Counted from the first letter of the stretch, positions 20,324 to 32,705 are shown. The stretch: DNA of 64,000 bases from Taxillus chinensis (GCA_023512835.1 CM042090.1:55663865-55727864); one strand, 5' to 3'. The notes: generated by a model not told the origin, from the sequence alone. Program-made: numbers and translations.

Positions 20324-21813
20324 TGACGAACGGGTTTTTCGTGAGCGAAACCCAAGTGAGGGTTGAGCTACTATCGTTTAAATCCCTTCTCAAAATATTA
20401 ATTCCCTTAACTAATGCTAAATAGAATAGCGACAAGAAAGGGGTCGATCCCACAGAGATTACCAAGTTATCTAGCTTTAACTCAAATCACCAAATTAATC
20501 TTGCTCTATAAAATGTCTTGGCAAAAAGTTTTCTTTTTTATAACTAAAGATCTAATTTTTATTTGGTTTTCTGAATAAACAAAGAAAGCAAATTGATTTT
20601 TAGGATTAAGATTCAAGGATTACAGGCATCTAGGGTCACAATTTCACCTCCCTATGTTATCTCTACTGGTTCATGGTATTAGGGTTGTCTGATTGAAAAC
20701 ATGCTAAACATAAGCCAAGGACAACAAATGGTCATTGAGGTCCTTTTAAGAGTTGTATGCTAGAATGGTCATCTAAACACACAAACATGCAAAGCCAATA
20801 AATCATACTTGCAAAAGGATAATGATCACACCAATTACAAATAAGTTATGAATCTCAATCCGCCCTAGACTATGGCTAATAATACCAAGGTGTACATCCA
20901 AAGATAGAGATTAAGAACAGATTCATAAAACATGCAAAACTCAATCATCCAAACCCAATATTCATAAACACAGCAAAGCAACAAGGGGGCTACATTGCTC
21001 CCCTAGATTATAAGAAATACTCACGCATGATTACAACCATAGCAGTAAAGCTAAACATCTTCTTCTAATCTACGCGCACCACAAGGCTTCAAATCCAGGC
21101 TCCAAAATCCGCGACGGCTGCTCTCCTAGGTCAAGGAGCAACCTCCAAATCGTGAAGCCTCTCTCTCTCTCTAAAAACGTGTAGGGGGGTCTAGGATAGG
21201 TTACATGGGGCGTGGAGGCTTTATTTATAGAGGTTGGATGGGCTTTGAGGTGTGTACCCTAGCCCATCTATCAAAACGACGTAGTTTTGATAAGTGACAC
21301 TCCAAACATTAAAATCTCTATCTTTCATCCACAATTTGGACATGGGCCTTCACAAACAAATGATCAGCAAGGAAAAATGATAGGATCGGTCCAAAAATAT
21401 CTCTGCACGCCAATTTGCACGTGATATGCTGAATTCACGTGCAACTCCAAATCAGCTCAAACTTCTCCCCAAGCTTCCTTGCATCCTATAGAGGCCTGAG
21501 AAGCAAAAATAGGCTTGCACGTGAAATGGGTGAATTCACGTGCAGCTCCAAATACTCTGAAATTTCTGTGGTAGGTAGAGGACGTCATGTGAAGCAACTT
21601 TTGTTCTTGCATGCCAATTGTTTGAGGCCATCTACTATGTCAAAAGTGAGCTCCAAAATCTGCCAAAACAGCTTAAAAACGCATGTATTTGCAAATAGCA
21701 TCTTCCTAGGGGTTAGAGCAAATATATATGATATATGAAGCAATAAGGCTCTAATCATGCTCTTAAACATCCTAAATAAACACTAGAATAATGGCATAAA
21801 ATGCACGTTATCA
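20324..21813 (-). repeat. 5' LTR of element B (1490 bp)
   Basis: On the minus strand it starts TGATAAC at 21813 and ends TTCGTCA at 20324. It contains G-box palindromes (21516-21544; 21416-21442), the ATCAAAAC/GTTTTGAT palindrome (21269-21292), a TATA box (complement of 21221-21230) and a short GA tract (21160-21172). Against element A the U3 uses mostly GCACGTGAA arms where A has GCACGCCAATTGG. Confidence 0.92.
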
Positions 21814-23042
21814 GCGTACAAATATATTATTGCATACCAGCCTTCTACATGATGCAAGGAAGCTTGGAGAAGAATTTCACCTGATTTGGAGCTGCACGCC
21901 AATTGGTTATATGAGGTTCAAATTGACGTGCAGCCATATTTTTGCACCGATTCAGTCGTTTTGTTATGCTGATCACTTTTCTCTGAAGCACCTAGTCCAA
22001 ATTATGCTTGGTTTGAGTTGTACTCAAGTTGGAAGAAAAATGGAAACTACTTATCAAAACTACGTCGTTTTGATAAGTGGCAACTGCTAACGGCTAGGGC
22101 ACTCATTGCACAGCAGATTTCTCTATAAATAGAGGAGGCAGCAGCCCTTTTGGAGCATGTAGAGAGGGGGGCACGTTTTTAGAGAGAGAGAGAGAGAGGC
22201 TGACGGTTTTGGAGACTAGGGTTCTGATCCTGGAAGTTGTCGGCCCTAGAAGGTCAGACGGCTGGAGAAGATCCAGAGTTGAGGTTCTGCTGCGCTTGGT
22301 TCTAAGATGATGTTCTTTATTTGTTTATGCTTTGTCAAGAACATGTGTGAGTAGTTTCCTTTATCTAGGGGAGCAATGTAGCCCCCTATGTTGTCAAACT
22401 GATTGATTAAATATTGAGTTTGTTTAATTGAGATTGCATGTTTTATGGATCTGTTCTTATCTTTTAATATCTGGGCTGTACACCTGGGTTTTCTTAGCAT
22501 TAGTCTGAGGCTGATCTTTGATTCATAACTTATTTGTGATTGGTGTGATCATTATCCTGTCATGGGTATGATAATTAGGCTTTGCATGTTGATGTCATGA
22601 TGACCATTCAGCAGACAAAGACTTAGAAGGGTTGGCAATGACCAATTGCAGTACCTTGGCTTAGTTATAGCATGTTATCAATTAAATAATCTCAAGAACC
22701 TTAAAATCAGCAGAAACAACATAGGGAGGTGAAGTTGTGACCCTAGATGCCTTTAATCTTTGAATTTTAATCCTAAAATCAATTTGCTTTCTTTGTTTAT
22801 TCAGAAAACCAAATAAAAATTAGATCTTTAGTTATAAAAAGAATTCGTTTTTGCCAAGACATTTTATAGGGCAAGAGTAATTGAGTGGTTTGATTTAAAA
22901 AACTAGAGAACTAGGCTAATCCCTGTGGGTTCGACCCCTTGCTTGCTGCTATTCTTTTAGTGCAAATTTAGGGAATTTATCATCTTGAAGAGAGATTGAA
23001 CGACATTAGCTAGCTCTTTTAGAGAAGCTAAAAATCTGTCTG
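21814..23042 (+). repeat. Athila-like LTR fragment, 5' truncated
   Basis: The fragment starts inside the palindrome that lies 290 bp into LTR A (aligned to 4618) and continues to the LTR 3' region, covering the part missing from A. It shares the TATA (22123-22132) and ATCAAAAC palindrome (22051-22076). It directly abuts the LTR start of element B, as if B had inserted here, but the expected left half of the host LTR is not found at B's other end. The right end joins a truncated chromovirus. Confidence 0.85.
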
Positions 23043-24590
23043 TTATACACGAACCAAGGGGATAGCACGACCACGCAAAAGCTTCTCCCGCCGATCTAGG
23101 ATACGGATAGGGGCCTCAACAACGGACATGTCATCCTCAATGTCCAACATCCCCCAATTAATCACATGAGTGGGGTCAGGATGATACTTCCTCAACTGGG
23201 ACACGTGGAACACATTGTGCACGCGACGCAATCGCGGTGGCAATGCTAACCGGTAAGCTACAGGCCCCACACGAGTTATAACTTCGAAAGGACCAATGAA
23301 CCGGGGAGAGAGTTTGGAACCTCTCCCAAAGCGCCGATGTCCACATCATGGAGTGACACGGAGAAACACATGATCTCCCACAGAAAACTCCAAAGGTCGT
23401 CGCCGCTGATCCGCATAGGATTTCTGCCGACTCTGAGCTAATAACAACCGCTGACGAATCAACTTAACCTTCTCGGTAGCCTCTTGATCCAACTGTGGAC
23501 CCAAGAGAGCTGTCTCCCCCACCTCGGTCCAACACAAAGGTGATCGACACGGCCACCCATACAACGCCGCAAAAGGAGCCATCCCAATGGACGCTTGATA
23601 ACTGTTGTTGTAGGCAAACTCCACCAGAGGAAGGTGAGTTGCCCACGAACCCCCAAAATCTAGCACATAAGCCCTCAACATGTCCTCCATGGTCTGATTC
23701 GTCCTTTCTGTCTGACCGTCAGTCTCAGGGTGAAAGGTTGTACTCAAGTTAAGCTTTGTCCCCATAGCCTCCTAAAAGCCTGCACAAAAACGAGAAGTAA
23801 ACCTCGAATCCCTGTCGGACACAATGGATGATGGCACCCCATGCAGTGTCACCACATGATTCATATATAGCTGACTTAAGGCCCCAATGGAATCCCGCTC
23901 GCGAACAGCAAGAAAATGGGCCGACTTAGTCAGCCGGTCCACAATCACCCCTATCATGTCCTTCCGCCCAGCGGTGAGTGGAAGTCCAGTTACAAAGTCC
24001 ATCGCTATGTGGTCCCACTTCTATTCGGCTATTGGCAACGGCTGTAACATGCCCGCCGGCCTCTGGTGCTCAGCCTTCACTTGTTGACAAGTGAGGCACC
24101 TCAAAACAGAAGCAGCTACATCACATTTCATCCCAGGCCACCAAAAATGTCCCCGAAGTGCATGATACATCTTCGTACCCCCTGGATGCACGGCAAGCCT
24201 AGACTGATGAAACTCCTTCATCACCTCATCCCGGAGAGAAAAAACCATGACTAGCCACCCCTGAAAAGACAACTCATGCTCAGGACCCTCTGTCCAGCCC
24301 TCAGATAGCTCACGAGCCTCAATACGGGCACGGAGAACCTCACACTCAATATCACCCAACTGTCCCTCCCGGACGCGCTGGTACAGCTCAGGCACAACAA
24401 CCAAAGGACTCAGGATGGTCTTAGCATCACAAACAACAGCCTGCAGTTGTAACATCGTCAACTGCTCCATCAGCTTCCACTCTCGCACGGCCACCTCAGC
24501 TTTCCCTCTTCTGCTCAACGTGTCAGCCACAACATTACCGTTGCCCGGGGTATAGGCAAGAGTAAAGTCAAAGGTCTGCAAATACTCCAC
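23043..24590 (-). pseudogene. RNase H end, integrase and partial chromodomain of element C
   Basis: Minus-strand pieces at 24590-24021, 24002-23772, 23765-23346 and 23270-23043 give, in order, the RNase H tail (GNVVADTLSRRGK), the HHCC finger (LAVHPGGTKMYHALRG ... CLTCQQVKAEHQ), the DDE core (Asp in MDFVTGLP, Asp in SDRDSRFTS, Glu in [12 protein letters not shown]) and the [13 protein letters not shown] to RKYHPDPTH region that precedes a chromodomain. The chromodomain ([20 protein letters not shown]) is cut after its first half by the junction with the LTR fragment. The pieces are separated by stops and register changes. Confidence 0.88.
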
Positions 24591-26442
24591 CCATATCTGC
24601 TACCGCAAATTCAAGTCCTTCTGAGTAAAGATGTACTGAAGGCTCTTGTGATCAGAAAACACGATGAACTTCTCCCCCAAAAGGTAATGTTACCAACTCT
24701 TCAAAGCAAAGATGACAGCCGCCAGCTCAAGATCATGAGTAGGATAATTCTGCTCATGAGGCTTCAGCTGCCTCGACCCATAAGCTACCACACTGTGCTC
24801 CTACATAAGCACACACCCCACCAACCCTGGACGCATCACAATATACCTCATATGGGATATCCTCCCGAGGTAACCTCAACACTGGTGCAGTGGTCAAATG
24901 GGTTTTGAGAGCCTCAAACGCGTGCTGACACTTGTCAGTCTACTCAAACTTCACTCCCTTCCGGGTCAATGCCGTCATAGGAGCTGCCAAGTGGGAGAAT
25001 CCCTCGACAAAACGACGGTAATACCCTGCCAAGCCAAGGAAACTACGAATCTCGAAAACATTGGTTGGCCTCTCCCACGATGCCACAGCCTCAATCTTGG
25101 CTGGGTCCACCCTAACTCCCTCAGCAGACACCACATGGCCAAGAAAATGGACCTCCTGCATCCAAAACTCACATTTGCTGAACTTAGCAAACAATCGTTG
25201 ATCCCTCAAGGTTTGCAATACTATTGCTAGATGCTCCACATGTTCCCTCTCCGTCTAGGAATATACCAAGATATCATCTATAAACACCACCACAAATGAA
25301 TCTAAGTATGGAGCAAAGACTTGGTTCATCAAATGCATAAACACTGCCGGTGCATTAGTGAGCCCGAAAGGCATCACTACCCACTCATAGTGCCCATACC
25401 TGCAGTGAAAAGCAGTCTTAGGGATGTCCTCCTCCCTAACCCTCAACTGATGGTACCCCGACTGTAGATCTATCTTGGAAAACCACCGGGCTCCACTCAA
25501 CTGGTCAAATAGGTCATCTATGCGAGGCAACGGATACTTGTTCTTCACAGTCACCGAATTCGGCTTCCTATAGTCGATGCAAAGGCATAGCGTGCCATCT
25601 GCCTTCTTAGCAAAGAGCACCAAAGCACTCCAGGGTGAGGAACTCGGTCTGATGTACCCCTGGTCCACCAACTCCTCTATTTGCCTCTGCAGCTCCCTCA
25701 ACTCTGCTGGCGCCATACGGTAAGCCACTTGTGACATTGGACCAGTCCCCGGTACCAACTCAATGGTGAACTCCACACTTCTCTTAGGAGGTAGACTCCT
25801 TAACTGGTCAGGAAAGACATCCTGGAATTGGTCAACGACAGCTAGCCACACTCTCTTCTCTACTTTCCCTTCCTCAGCAAAGGTCAGGGCTGCTAACTTG
25901 TGGGTAATGGCGCCCCACTGGTCCAACACTAGCCCAGCTCGACTCGCCTCACAGTCCCACTCCCCCTGCAGGATGCAAGAGGTCCCTGCAGGTGTCACGA
26001 AGGATACACGCCACTGATAACAGTCTATCTTGGCCTGGAAAGCCATAAGCCAATCCATATCCCAGATCAGATCAAATGTACGCAAGGGCATCACGTACAA
26101 ATCAAAACTAAGCTCCACATCCCCTATAGTTAACACACAGCCACGACATACACACCGTACCTCAATCACACCTCCCACCGGAGACTCCGCTGCTAGGGGT
26201 CTCTTTGCCTTAACACATGCTAACCCCAATCCCTCAATTACAAGCTCAGCAACAAACGAACACGATGCACCCATATCGAAAAGAACAGAAGCAAGCATAC
26301 GAGAGATCAGAAGGGTACCTCTAACCACCGAAGGTCCTGCTCCACCCTCAGCCGGTGGAGGTGGTAACTCAGTCTCCTCCTGGTATGACGCATCCAGCGC
26401 AAACACCCTCCCTTGGCCCGTGCCACTAGTGAGCTCACTCAC
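24591..26442 (-). pseudogene. Protease, reverse transcriptase and RNase H of element C
   Basis: A 395-codon frame (26442-25255) holds a protease whose active site reads FDMGAS, with Met in place of the usual Thr/Ser of D(T/S)G, and RT motifs [46 protein letters not shown] and FIDD. A stop at 25255 is followed in register by [19 protein letters not shown] (25239-24940). RNase H sequence follows to 24590 with several stops. Chromovirus assignment rests on the RT motifs and the downstream chromodomain. Confidence 0.88.
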
Positions 26443-26676
26443 TAGACGCTTCCCGCCATGGCTGCCTCCAGCTCCAGTCTGCTGACGCTCTTGCCTCCCC
26501 TAAGGTCGGGTCTGGCTAGATCCTGCCTGTCTAGCCTGCCACTGACGGGCTGGCCTCTCCGCTGGAGCGCGGAAACTAGCATCACTCCTCATGCTGGATG
26601 CCAAGCCTCCTGCTCCTCTGTTGCCACTCCTGCAAACCCAGCTCAAGTGGCCCTCTCGCCCACAGCTGTTGCACCG

Positions 26677-27549
26677 CTAGTCCTTCTTCGGGAATTCCCT
26701 CGAGAAATGACCTTGCCCCCCACAACAAAGACAACCGCTGGGGAGACCTCCTGCTGAACCTCCCTGCCTACTACCGCCAAAGGTGAACCTCCCTGGGTTC
26801 ACAGATGGTAGACCCCGGCTGTGGAAAGAACTACTATCTCTCTCCTCTGTCTTGGGCCTCTTGGACCCAGAATCGCGTTCAGACCCTCCTTGCAACTGGC
26901 GACTCTGGTGGACCTACCTCCCATCATCCAGTTCCCTCTCAGCTATGCGTGCTGTCTCAATAACCTCAGCATAGGTTCTCAAACACAGAATCGCCACCCT
27001 CTGCCTAAGAGCTGGCCTGAGACCCAAGGTGAACTTGTGGGCCTTCAGGTCCTCCTTCGCCATAGTCTCGAGGGCAAACCTACTCAAGCTCCGGAACTCC
27101 CACTCATACTCGGGCACCGTCTTTGATCCTTGCTTCAGGATGCCAAATTCTTCTCTCTTCTGCCACCTCAACCAGTGCTCAGCCACCACGGGTTCCTCTT
27201 CTCCCTTGAACCTCGGAGGTTGTTCCTTTCAGAACCTCATCACCACATCGTTCTCCAAATGAACTGGTACGCTGCCCAGCGAACTCTCATGCTCCCGAGG
27301 TAACTCCCCCGCTGGTGGTGGCGGTGGTGGTGGCACCACCTGCTATGCCGCCATCTCACGGCGCACCTCCTCCCGGACTTCTTGCCGGATACATTCCCTC
27401 AGCTCCTGGACTTCCAGTCGGATGCCCTCTCGTAGCTGCGCCAGCAAAAGTGCATGTCCTCTAGCGGACTGCCCCGCACCCGGACCCTCATGGGCAGATG
27501 ACTCATCAGCCACTGCCCCGGACGCATGTGTCACTCTCCTCGGTGGCAT
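26677..27549 (-). pseudogene. Gag of element C with internal deletion
   Basis: The ATG at 27549 (MPPRRVTHASG) matches the gag start of element D at 49507. At about 27165 the residues AEHWLR are followed directly by WQKREEFG, whereas D has about 88 residues between them; the shared LR codons suggest a deletion at short homology. A zinc knuckle (CLCCGGQGHFSREF, 26740-26700) has lost its last Cys. The gag is not functional. Confidence 0.82.
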
Positions 27550-27999
27550 TCTTACTACAAGAAGTAAGAAGCACAAACGTCAGAACGCGTTCGACAACTA
27601 TCGAGTTTCACTACCTCTACCCCACTATCAAGTCAAGTAGTACATGGCATCACACACATTTCACACATTGCATCAATCAACATTGCACACACTTCAATTC
27701 ACAGTGCACACATCTCAAATAGACAAGGACCTTTCCTTGTAGTCATGCTCAAGGTACTTCAAGAAAAATCAGAGTGGCACAGTTCACACATAATCACGTT
27801 ATTCACATTTTCACACATAACAACAAATGCAACTAGTGCCCTAATGCCAATGCATGCAAATCCTACCTCAGGTCTGGACTACCCCAATTACACCTTAGAG
27901 GCTTAAAGAGGTCCATGTTGATCAGGCACGTCCCTCCAGGTTCCTCCAAAGGACTCAAGACAACCACATCCGCCCACTACCCTAGGCTAATTAGACCAT
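27550..27999 (-). other. Leader between PBS and gag of element C
   Basis: Untranslated leader. It is homologous, inverted, to 42509 to about 42830 (leader of the fragmentary element in the Tat ORF1) and resembles 49508-49981. No other feature seen. Confidence 0.6.
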
Positions 28000-28011
28000 G
28001 CTCTGATACCA
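28000..28011 (-). promoter_or_regulatory. Primer-binding site of element C (initiator tRNA-Met type)
   Basis: The minus strand reads TGGTATCAGAGC, complementary to the 3' end of plant initiator tRNA-Met, 3 bp from the LTR end at 28015. Confidence 0.9.
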
Positions 28012-28316
28012 TATTGCCACGCCCCGAATTTCCAACCCGAGGAGACCGAAACGTGACCCTCCTTTTACCCGGGTTTGGATAAAGAGGACAGAGTACAACA
28101 TACACTTCACACTTTATATTCAGAGACAAAATCATATATTTAATAAATTCAAACACCACATGCCTTTATTATGTCTCAAACTTTATTACAATATCTGCTG
28201 GGGTTACAAGGCCTCAATGGAATTACATAACACAAATAACATAATACAAAGCCATAAAACATAACTTTTCCACCTTGGTGTTCCCACCTAATGCCTGTAG
28301 GTTCCCGCAAGAAAAT

Positions 28317-30373
28317 TGTCACACCCCAATTTCCTTACACCTGGAAACGGTTAGTGACTGCCCATGCTCGCACCCGAAAGGTCAAGGGGTTGGTGCAAGC
28401 ACCTAGACTGGACTTATACAACGGGTGCTGTCCCAACTCTACAAATCCGGGCTAACATACCAAAGGACATGCCCCTGATTCCAAACCATACACACAAACA
28501 GAAAAAAATCAAAATACCATACCACAGTTTACTTCATTTCAAAGAGGACTCAAGTCCATTACACCCAAATGGGGAAAAGCTCCCAACAATCCCATAATAC
28601 CAAATTTAGTTTACAAAATAGCCCAAACCAAAACAGAAAGCCATAGATACATTAACAATCAAATAAGGGGTCCCATAGCCTCTATGGCCAATCACCTCAG
28701 CTCTGTCACCTATCGCCGGCTAGACCCTGCAAAGAGAATAATTCAAAGGAGGGGTGAGCAAACCACAGCTCAGTAGGGATCAAGTCTCCCCGGCCCATCC
28801 CACACTACTGGAATGCATGTTTAGTGGATGCTTGTGCTAGTATAGTGAACTAGTTGATATCACACACAAAAACCATCAAACACATCCCATATTCAAAGAG
28901 GGGGGTTCTAGTGATATAACCGTCCCATACCCAAGGCTCCAATCTAGTGACTGTCCCGTATCCAAGGCTCCAGTCCAATGATTGTCCCCAGTAATCAAAA
29001 GGGTTCCAGCTTAGCAATGTCCCAGTGGATCGAGGCTCCAGCTCAATAGCTGTCCTGTAGCATACAAAATTTAGCACTCACACAAACTCGGTGAAACGCA
29101 ACCACATAACTCAAGACAAGGTGCCTAGCAGGCATGATTTATTTCAATACAAGATGCTCAACAGGCACAATACAACTTAGCACATATCAAGATGATTTAC
29201 AATGCACTCAATTCATGTAGTGCAGCCACAATCTCAATAACATTCATAGTATATAGTTTCTTTTCCCATATCAGTGTTCCCTAACAATTCTGGTAAGTTT
29301 TTAGGTAAATTAACTACGGGACTTCATCCCAATTACATTATTTCCCACTCAAGAACCTTCTGGCTAAATGGGGAGGGCAGAGGAGGCAAAATAAGGGGGT
29401 GCACTGATAACGTGTATTTATGCCGTTATTCTATTGCCTATTTAGGGGTGTTTAAGAGCATGATTAGAGCCTTATTGTATCATATTTCATTTATATTTTC
29501 TCTAACCCCTAGGAAGATGCTATTTGCATATACATGCGCTTTTAGGCTATTTTGTCAGGTTTTGGAGATTAATTTTGACCAAGTAGATGGCCTCAAATTA
29601 ATTGGCGTGCAGAACTAAAGTTTCTCAGAATGATGTCCTCTACCTTCCACAGAAGTTTCAAAGCCAAAGGCCTTAAACACCAATTGGACCAATTGGCGTG
29701 CAAGTATATTACTGCATACCAGCCTTCTACATGATGGAAGGAAGCTTGGGGAAGAATTTCACCTAATTTGGAACTGCACGCCAATTGGGAATATGACGTT
29801 TAAATTGACGTGCAGCCATATTTTGCACAGAGACCTTTGTTTTGTTGTTTTAATCACTTTTCTCTAAAGGACCTCTCTCAAATTATTTTTAGATTGTAAA
29901 TTATTCGACTCTAAAGTTAGGGTATATAGCCTGGTTTCAACTCCAGCTATGTCCCTCATATCAACCTACCCATCCAGACCATCTCAGATTATTTTATTCA
30001 CTTTTTTAACTATCCAGATATACCGAAAACCTCACAATCGATCATCATATACATGTGGGAGCATAAACTCAACATCAACATGAACAGGACCATAACAGAT
30101 CCATGCCCAGCAAACTCAATAATCGCAACAAAGGGTATAAACCCAAAATTCTCTATATTCACATCAAAGGGTACAAACCCAGAATTTTCAGAATGCATGA
30201 ATATGAACACGAATTCCCTACCTCAAAATCAGAGAATACAACTGGTCGTTGTATTCTAGCAATCACATCTCCGGGCTCTCATCCACCGCAGAAATCCTTG
30301 GATCGCCGGCCTTGGATCATCCTCGCCGTCTCAGGTCGTGTCTCCCCCTTTCCGGCAGTCTCCCTCTCTAGTC

Positions 30374-30415
<42 letters not shown>

Positions 30416-30824
30416 GGGTGACAGCTGTTAGGGTTCTGAAATGAGAAAATCCCCTAATTTTTGAACCCTTTTTCCTTTATATATTTTCCCACATAATCAA
30501 AACGACATAGTTTTGATTAATTTAAAGACTAGTATCTATAAGCCCGAAGGCCAAGGTTTTCTAATCCACTTCTTTAAGCTCTACAGCCCAACAATTAAGC
30601 CCAAATCATATTTTAAATAAAACTCCCAAATATATTAATTGGGGATATTTTAATTCATATGAAATTCCCAAAATACCCCTTAGGGCCTCGAACTCTGAGT
30701 CGAGCCCAAGCACAGTCAAAATTCTCCATTTGACGAGCACATCACTGTGCTGATATTCATTCTCTAAAACAAGGCCTCTTACTCAAGGATAACTCCAAGA
30801 ACCCCTCAAATACAGGTCCTTACA
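28317..30824 (-). mobile_element. Solo LTR (2508 bp) inserted in the LTR of element C
   Basis: Minus-strand ends are TGTAAGGACCTG (30824) and TTGGGGTGTGACA (28317), with an exact target duplication AAAAT (28312-28316 and 30825-30829). It is homologous to the LTR of element D (49998-52295). It contains a + oriented block at about 29408-29840 that matches the Athila-like LTR start (4327-4760), with no visible target duplication of its own. TATA (complement of 30477-30488) and a CT tract (30376-30412) support minus-strand transcription. Confidence 0.92.
30477..30519 (-). promoter_or_regulatory. TATA box and palindrome of the solo LTR
   Basis: Arms TAATCAAAAC (30494-30503) and GTTTTGATTA (30510-30519) are perfect around GACATA, a decayed form of GACGTA. 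The TATA sequence AATATATAAA follows on the minus strand. Confidence 0.7.
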
Positions 30825-31652
30825 AAAATACACCACAGTAGGAGGGGTGAGCAACCACAGCTCAGTAGGGATCATGTCTCCCCAACCCATCCCATGCTCC
30901 TACCATCTATATGAAGGAGTGCTCAAGTGCGGTGTCGTGGCAACTACATTCTAAACAGGTCATAATCAATACTATACACAACAAGCCACAAAACAAGTAC
31001 AACCATTGCCACAAAAACTCCTCAATCAGTCCCACCGGTGGCTCGACCTCTCGGGCTCCACAAATCGATCTCACTGACATTAACCCAGCCTCTTAGCCTC
31101 CACAGGTACACAAGCATTGCCTCAGCCTCTCAGGCTACTTAGGCTCCACAGACTTTGCCTCAGCCTCTCGGGCTTCTTAGGCTCCACAGGCAGTCACTGA
31201 CATAACACCAAACACTCAACATACATCTCAGTTATTCAGACATAACAACAAACACTTAACATGCATACCCACACTGGCATAACATCAAACACTTTCCAAG
31301 CATAACCACACTGGCATAACATCAATCGAATAACATGCATATCCTCACAGGCATAATATCAAACACCTAATGCGCATGGCCACACAGGCCTAATCTCAAA
31401 CACATACACGCCACTGAAGGCCAACATCCATATAGGAGATCACACCTATATGGATTTAAATATAATATATATATATATATATATATCCAGATTTCAAATC
31501 GCCTAGCATAAGGCCATAACCCTGGGATAGGTACAAGGAAGAACAGAACCCCTACCTTAAAGAAGATTCTCCTTGCTCCCGCGCTAGACATCGTCCTCCC
31601 CACGCAAAACGCTCCGGCAGCAACCAGCAACTCTCCTTCCCTCCCTCTCTCT

Positions 31653-31692
<40 letters not shown>

Positions 31693-31932
31693 GACGGCTG
31701 CAGTGGCTGAAAAAAACCCTAACCCTAGAACAAGGAGTCTTCACCTCTTTATATAGACAATCAAAACCCCAAAACGGCGTAGTTTTGATTAAATGAATCC
31801 CAACATCAAAATGACGTAGTTTTGATGACAGACTACAACCTTTTTGCAACCACATAGGACAAAGCACTCATAATTTCACCATCGTCCTTTAGCAAAAGAG
31901 GATCAGAACAACAAAACAAAGGTAATGGAGGC

Positions 31933-31962
31933 TGCACGTGAGAAAGGCCTTTCTCATGGGCA
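31933..31962. promoter_or_regulatory. Palindrome with arms TGCACGTGAGAAAGG / CCTTTCTCATGGGCA
   Basis: The 15-base arms have two mismatches and no spacer. This is another member of the covarying palindrome family, with its own inner arm sequence. Confidence 0.55.
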
Positions 31963-32236
31963 CCTCCAAATGCTCTAAACTTTCACCACAAGCCTTGGAA
32001 CATCATCAGGAAGGCTCCCATGCAAAAATCTCACTGCACGTGAAAAGCCATTCTCACATGCATTCTCACATGCACTCCCTATTGGGCTCAAACTTTGCCT
32101 CTTGCTTGCTTATCAACATACAAGGTGATTTAGCAAAGTGTGTGGAAATAAAACTCCCTAAAACCACACAATTTCCACCTAAAAAGGCAAAACTGACTAA
32201 CTCCTCACATCCCAAAATATGGGTCATTACAATTTT

Positions 32237-32705
32237 GCTCACTACACGGTGCACGAGTATATTGAGCATGTAGTATAGACTTATCTGTTTTGAATAGTAA
32301 AGTGATGTGGAGTTATGAGGCCCCCTACTGAGCTTGTAGCTCACCCCTACCTTATTGTTTATCCTTTTCCAGGAGAACGTGCCCACTACTCTGATTTATG
32401 ATACGTAATGTATGCTGTATTGATTGTGTATTATATCATAGACATGGGTCCATGGACAATTGTATTTGCACATTATTTGTGATGTGATGTATGTATGACT
32501 GTTTGACATATTGTATGTATGATGATATATGGAAAAGTACAAGATTACCCTTGGGGTATGACTGTATAGATTTGTATGATTGTGACAGCACCCACGGTGG
32601 AGTCTCTATTGATGCTTGTCACCATCCCCTTGACTCTTCAGGTGCAGGCAAGGGAAAGTTATGTTCCTAGTTTTGGGTTCCTTGGAATTCAGGGGCGTGA
32701 AAACC
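32237..32705 (+). repeat. Decayed LTR remnant
   Basis: It carries the signature CTACTGAGCTTGTAGCTCAC ... CTTTTCCAGG and ends near TTCAGGGGCGTGAA, as the chromovirus LTRs here do. No start is visible, as it is cut by the insertion of element C. Much of the rest is unrecognisable. Confidence 0.55.

Larger units (their letters stand above)
5337..21813 (-). mobile_element. Athila-like Ty3/gypsy element B (- strand), 3' LTR lost, two solo LTRs nested in pol
   Basis: Read on the minus strand: 5' LTR (20324-21813), PBS matching the usual Athila tRNA-Asp-type site, gag, protease, RT, RNase H, integrase, internal promoter, accessory ORF, then a trailer that stops about 0.4 kb before the expected polypurine tract. 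The 3' LTR is absent and the element abuts the LTR of element A in inverted orientation. Solo LTRs at 9539-12873 and 13818-15807 interrupt pol with exact 5-bp target duplications. Without the insertions the element would be about 11 kb. Confidence 0.9.
23043..32231 (-). mobile_element. Chromovirus (Tekay/Del-like) element C, 3' end deleted
   Basis: On the minus strand: 5' LTR (32231 back to 28015, split by a solo LTR), PBS, leader, gag, protease, RT, RNase H, integrase and the beginning of a chromodomain, where the element stops at 23043. The 3' LTR is missing. The coding parts contain many stops and frameshifts. A possible left half of a target duplication, ATTTT at 32232-32236, has no partner. 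Confidence 0.88.
28015..32231 (-). repeat. 5' LTR of element C (about 1.7 kb), interrupted by a solo LTR
   Basis: Two parts, 28015-28316 and 30825-32231, flank an inserted solo LTR. On the minus strand it begins TGTAATGACCC (32231) and ends GGCGTGGCA (28015; the CA end is partly decayed). It is homologous to the solo LTR at 13818-15807: shared palindromes (31933-31962 and about 32035-32062), ATCAAAAC-type palindromes (31760-31791, decayed; 31804-31827), a TATA box (31748-31757, minus) and a CT tract (31652-31690). Confidence 0.88.

Noticed and set aside
21814..21818. GCGTA as the target duplication of element B
   Set aside because: The other end of B is lost, so no partner can be shown.
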